Assembly: GCA_028826165.1 (NCBI GenBank)
Contig: JAPDFW010000147.1
Location: 742,501 to 806,500, forward strand
DNA: 64,000 nt
DNA from: Anaeramoeba ignava
Taxonomy: Eukaryota; Metamonada; Anaeramoebidae
Direction of reading: 5' to 3'
Below are positions 58,434 through 64,000 of the stretch, one piece after another. The notes beneath the pieces were generated by a model. That model searched no databases. It was not told the origin of the DNA and saw only the letters and a list, made by a program, of their open reading frames with translations. The stretch's first letter is position 1, and the number at the start of each line of letters is the position of its first letter. Made by a program: the position numbers and the translations under genes.

Positions 58434-61400
58434 TTAAATGAAATAAGTCTCAAGTTCATCAACAACCCATTTATTATAAGAACCAGCTAAATAACTTTGA
58501 GCTTCATTTGATTTATATTTAATTCCATCAGGTAGATTATAACTTTTACCAAAATTTGAACAACCAGATTGTAATTTAGAATTTACCAAAATATCATCTA
58601 TAAATATTTTAATAAAGATAAATAATTAATTTTAATAATAATTAATAATAATTTAATTTAAAATTAATTTTATTTTAAATTGAAATAATAATGTTATTTA
58701 TTATATTAATATTTTGGATTATTTATTAATTTAATTTTAATTATAATAATAAATATTTATTAAATATAAATTATTTACTATCTATTTTAATAAAGATAAA
58801 TAATTAATTTTAATAATAATTAATAATAATTTAATTTAAAATTAATTTTATTTTAAATTTAAATAATAATATTATTTATTATATTAATATTTTGGATTAT
58901 TTATTAATTTAATTTTAATTATAATAATAATTATTTATTAAATATAAATTATTTACCAACTATTTTAATAAAAATAAATAATTAATTTTAATAATAATTA
59001 ATAATAATTTAATTTAAAATTAATTTTATTTTAAATTAAAATAATAATAATATTTATTATATTAATATTTTGGATTATTTATTAATTTAATTTTAATTAT
59101 AATAATAAATATTTATTAAATATAAATTATTTACTATCTATTTTAATAAAGATAAATAATTAATTTTAATAATAATTAATAATAATTTAATTTAAAATTT
59201 ATTTTATTTTAAATTTAAAATAATAATATTATTATTTATTATATTAATATTTTGTATTATTTATTAATTTAATTTTAATTATAATAATAAATATTTATTA
59301 AATATAAATTATTTACTCTCTATTTTAATAAAGATAAATAATTAATTTTAATAATAATTAATAATAATTTAATTTAAAATTAATTTTATTTTTAAATTGA
59401 AATAATAATATTATTTATTATATTAATATTTTAGATTATTTATTAATTTAATTTTAATTATAATAATAAATATTTATTGAATATAAATTATTTACCCTCT
59501 ATTTTAATAAAAATAAATAATTAATTTTAATAATAATTAATAATAATTTAATTTAAAATTAATTTTATTTTTAAATTTAAATAATAATATTATTTATTAT
59601 ATTAATATTTTTAGATTATTTATTAATTTAATTTTAATTATAATAATAAATATTTATTAAATATAAATTATTTACCATCTATTTTAATAAATATAAATAA
59701 TTAATTTTAATAATAATTAATAATAATTTAATTTAAAATTAATTTTATTTTTAAATTTAAATAATAATATTATTTATTATATTAATATTTTGGATTATTT
59801 ATTAATTTAATTTTAATTATAATAATAAATATTTATTAAATATAAATTATTTACTCTCTATTTTAATAAAAATAAATAATTAATTTTAATAATAATTAAT
59901 AATAATTTAATTTAAAATTAATTTTATTTTAAATTTAAATAATAAATATTATTTATTATATTAATATTTTAGATTATTTATTAATTTAATTTTAATTATA
60001 ATAATAAATATTTATTAAATATAAATTATTTACTCTCTATTTTAATAAAAATATAAATAATTAATTTTAATAATAATTAATAATAATTTAATTTAAAATT
60101 AATTTTATTTTAAATTTAAATAATAATATTATTTATTATATTAATATTTTAGATTATTTATTAATTTAATTTTAATTATAATAATAAATATTTATTAAAT
60201 ATAAATTATTTACCATCTATTTTTAATAAAAATAAATAATTAATTTTAATAATAATTAATAATAATTTAATTTAAAATTAATTTTATTTTAAATTGAAAA
60301 TAATAATGTTATTTATTATATTAATATTTTAGATTATTTATTAATTTAATTTTAATTATAATAATAAATATTTATTGAATATAAATTATTTACCCTCTAT
60401 TTTAATAAAGATAAATAATTAATTTTAATAATAATAATTAATAATAATTTAATTTAAAATTAATTTTATTTTTAAATTTAAATAATAATATTATTTATTA
60501 TATTAATATTTATTTTTATTTATTAATTTAATTTTAATTATAATAATAAATATTTATTAAATATAAAAATTATTTACAATCTATTTTAATAAATATAAAT
60601 AATTAATTTTTAATAATAATTAATAATAATTTAATTTAAAAATTAATTTTATTTTAAATTTAAATAATAATATTATTTTATTATATTAATATTTTAGATT
60701 ATTTATTAATTTAATTTTAATTATAATAATAAATATTTATTAAATATAAATTATTTACTATCTATTTTAATAAAGATAAATAATTAATTTTAATAATAAT
60801 TAATAATAATTTAATTTAAAATTAATTTTATTTTAAATTTAAATAATAATATTATTTATTATATTAATATTTTGGATTATTTATTAATTTAATTTTAATT
60901 ATAATAATAATTATTTATTAAATATAAATTATTTACCATCTATTTTAATAAAAGATAAATAATTAATTTTAATAATAATTAATAATAATTTAATTTAAAA
61001 TTAATTTTTATTTTTTAAATTTAAATAATAATATTATTTATTATATTAATATTTTAGATTATTTATTAATTTAATTTTAATTATAATAATAAATATTTAT
61101 TAAATATAAATTATTTACAATCTATTTTAATAAAAATAAATAATTAATTTTAATAATAATTAATAATAATTTAATTTAAAATTAATTTTATTTTTAAATT
61201 TAAATAATAATATTATTTATTATATTAATATTTTGGATTATTTATTAATTTAATTTTAATTATAATAATAATTATTTATTAAATATAAATTATTTACCCT
61301 CTATTTTAATAAAAATAAATAATTAATTTTAATAATAATTAATAATAATTTAATTTAAAATTAATTTTATTTTAAATTAAAAAATAATAATAATATTTAT

Positions 61401-64000
61401 TATATTAATATTTTGGATTATTTATTAATTTAATTTTAATTATAATAATAAATATTTATTAAATATAAATTATTTACCCTCTATTTTAATAAAAATAAAT
61501 AATTAATTTTAATAATAATAATTAATAATAATTTAATTTAAAATTTATTTTATTTTAAATTTAAATAATAATATTATTTATTATATTAATATTTTGGTAT
61601 TATTTATTAATTTAATTTTTAATTATAATAATAAATATTTATTAAATATAAATTATTTACTCTCTATTTTAATAAAGATAAATAATTAATTTTAATAATA
61701 ATTAATAATAATTTAATTTAAAATTAATTTTATTTTTAAATTGAAATAATAATATTATTTATTATATTAATATTTTGGATTATTTATTAATTTAATTTTA
61801 ATTATAATAATAAATATTTATTGAATATAAATTATTTACCACCTATTTTAATAAAAATAAATAATTAATTTTAATAATAATTAATAATAATTTAATTTAA
61901 AATTAATTTTATTTTTAAATTAAAATAATAATATTATTTATTATATTAATATTTTAGATTATTTATTAATTTAATTTTAATTATAATAATAAATATTTAT
62001 TAAATATAAATTATTTACCATCTATTTTAATAAAGATAAATAATTAATTTTTAATAATAATTAATAATAATTTAATTTAAAATTAATTTTATTTTTAAAT
62101 TTAAATAATAATATTATTTATTATATTAATATTTTTGGATTATTTATTAATTTAATTTTAATTATAATAATAAATATTTATTAAATATAAATTATTTACC
62201 AACTATTTTAATAAAAATAAATAATTAATTTTAATAATAATTAATAATAATTTAAATTTAAAATTAATTTTTATTTTTAAATTAAAATAATAATATTATT
62301 TATTATATTAATTATTTTAGATTATTTATTAATTTAATTTTAATTATAATAATAAATATTTATTAAATATAAATTATTTACCCTCTCTATTTTTAATAAA
62401 AGATAAATAATTAATTTTAATAATAATTAATAATAATTTAATTTAAAATTAATTTTATTTTAAATTTAAAAATAATAATATTATTTATTATATTAATATT
62501 TTGGATTATTTATTAATTTAATTTTAATTATAATAATAAATATTTATTAAATATAATTTATTTACTATCTATTTTAATAAAAATAAATAATTAATTTTAA
62601 TAATAATTAATAATAATTTAATTTAAAATTAATTTTATTTTTAAATTTAAATAATAATATTATTTATTATATTAATATTTTAGATTATTTATTAATTTAA
62701 TTTTAATAATAATAATAAATATTTATTGAATATAAATTATTTACTCACTATTTTAATAAAGATAAATAATTAATTTTAATAATAATTAATAATAATTTAA
62801 TTTAAAATTAATTTTATTTTTAAATTTAAATAATAATATTATTTATTATATTAATATTTTGGATTATTTATTAATTTAATTTTAATTATAATAATAAATA
62901 TTTATTAAATATAAATTATTTTACCATCTATTTTAATAAATATAAATAATTAATTTTAATAATAATTAATAATAATTTAATTTAAAATTAATTTTTATTT
63001 TTAAATTGAAATAATAATATTATTTATTATATTAATATTTTGGATTATTTATTAATTTAATTTTAATTATAATAATAAATATTTATTAAATATAAATTAT
63101 TTACCATCTATTTTAATAAAGATAAATAATTAATTTTAATAATAATTAATAATAATTTAATCTAAAATTAATTTTATTTTTAAATTTAAATAATAATATT
63201 ATTTATTATATTAATATTTTGGATTATTTATTAATTTAATTTTAATTATAATAATAAATATTTATTAAATATAAATTATTTACCATCTATTTTAATAAAA
63301 GATAAATAATTAATTTTAATAATAATTAATAAAATAATTTAATTTAAAATTAATTTTATTTTTAAATTTAAATAATAATATTATTTATTATATTAATATT
63401 TTGGATTATTTATTAATTTAATTTTAATTATAATAATAAATATTTATTGAATATAAATTATTTACCCTCTTATTTTAATAAAAATAAATAATTAATTTTT
63501 TTAATAATAATTAATAATAATTTAATTTAAAATTAATTTTATTTTTAAATTGAAATAATAATATTATTGATTATATTAATTATTTGGATTATTTATTAAT
63601 TTAATTTTAATTATAATAATAAATATTTATTAAATATAAATTATTTACCATCTATTTTAATAAAAATAAATAATTAATTTTAATAATAATTAATAATAAT
63701 TTAATTTAAAATTAATTTTATTTTAAATTTAAATAATAATATTATTTATTATATTAATATTTTGGATTATTTATTAATTTAATTTTAATTATAATAATAA
63801 ATATTTATTGAATATAAAAATTATTTATATTTACATCCAAACCATGGACCATAACTTAAACTAGAATAAATTGCATAATTTTGTTTATATGTAAACTTTT
63901 CTGGTTTTCTATCTCCTTTATCATTTCTTAATGAAAAAATAAATGCATTTGAATCATTAATGTCTCCTGTATTTCCATTAAATCCAACTTGAGTAAAACC
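58434..64000 (-). CDS. Second TLDc-domain protein, 5' end outside window, arrayed intron
   Basis: The visible constitutive exons are 64000-63835 (incomplete) and 58597-58434. The upstream exon reads GFTQVGFNGNTGDINDSNAF, IFSLRNDKGDRKPEKFTYK and YGPWFG-T before GTAAAT. The last exon reads DILVNSKLQSGCSNFGKSYN, LPDGIKYKSNEAQSYLAGSY and NKWVVDELETYFI. The last exon is 164 nt, exactly as in the first TLDc gene, and its 3' flank is nearly identical to that gene's. The GFTQVGW-equivalent region has diverged (shorter, KSKWRKED missing). Direct joining gives FGYDILVNSK. Between the exons is a 5.2-kb array of intron-like units with 28 interspersed 3-5-nt segments. Function is as unclear as for its paralog. 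The coiled-coil N-terminus, if present, lies beyond the window. Confidence 0.87.
58598..63834 (-). repeat. Array of 29 intron-like ~180-nt units separated by variable triplets
   Basis: Read on the minus strand, units begin GTAAAT and end ATTTTAATAAAATAG-like. Plus-strand lowest coordinates of the interspersed bases, given as minus-strand sequence in transcript order: atg 63649, agg 63466, atg 63284, atg 63104, atg 62925, tga 62745, ata 62565, agagg 62381, ttg 62200, atg 62019, gtg 61840, aga 61661, agg 61478, agg 61298, att 61119, atg 60937, ata 60759, att 60578, agg 60394, atg 60214, aga 60034, aga 59855, atg 59676, agg 59496, aga 59317, ata 59135, ttg 58957, ata 58780 (some to within a few bases). 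One acceptor is AAG rather than TAG (63466). The final acceptor ATATTTATAG is the same as in the plus-strand gene. Confidence 0.88.

Overview
The window is very AT-rich eukaryotic nuclear DNA. Nearly every gene is split by GT-AG introns, many 50-100 nt long and others inflated to 0.5-5 kb by A/T minisatellites. The gene set is that of an amoeboid protist: Arp2, a Yak1-type kinase, a Hop1-like HORMA protein, an XRCC3-like recombinase, a YJU2/CCDC130 splicing factor, a mitochondrial-type processing peptidase, TLDc proteins and a PAS-like protein. The TLDc and PAS-like families together with the base composition suggest Anaeramoeba or a relative; this is inference from family resemblance, and no rRNA gene is present to test it.

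Layout. 1-3917 (-): tandem AAA ATPase, running off the left edge. 5253-10331 (+): TLDc gene whose second intron is a 4.1-kb array. 11101-12856 (+): gamma-glutamyl hydrolase. 12924-14760 (-) and 14847-16012 (+): a divergent pair, ankyrin-repeat protein and XRCC3-like recombinase. 16189-20568 (-): Arp2. 20830-22587 (-): PAS-like coiled-coil protein. 22842-25655 (+): protein with repeated PH-like modules. 25732-26094 (-): UPF0538. 26214-26654 (+): unknown small protein. 26757-27725 (-): YJU2/CCDC130. 29016-30698 (+): HORMA protein. 30823-33782 (+): CTD-type small phosphatase. 34160-46834 (-): about 3000-residue ASH/MSP-like protein. 47170-50202 (-): Yak1-like kinase. 50332-53268 (+): membrane-anchored RNF5-like RING E3. 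53787-55634 (+): Asn/Gln/Val repeat protein. 56036-57953 (-): processing peptidase. 58434->64000 (-): a second TLDc gene. Exon boundaries were chosen by splice dinucleotides and phase, and the summed exon lengths close in frame for almost every model. The exceptions, Arp2, the peptidase and the ankyrin gene, each carry exactly one extra base.

Most unusual feature. In both TLDc genes the same intron, inside the TLDc domain, is not one intron but a head-to-tail array of about 178-nt units. Each unit looks like a complete intron, starting GTAAAT and ending ATTAAAATAG. Successive units are separated by a variable trinucleotide: 22 such triplets in the + gene and 28 in the - gene, with one 4-nt and one 5-nt exception. 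The array starts at the upstream exon's donor and ends at the downstream exon's acceptor. If the junctions are used, this is a bank of single-codon microexons able to diversify one site of the TLDc fold. If they are not, it is a satellite that has preserved dozens of paired splice sites around a hypervariable triplet.

Other threads: a recurrent TTTTCATTTTTTTC element upstream of almost every start codon, three candidate +1 frameshifts each following an AAA codon, and different minisatellites in different large introns.
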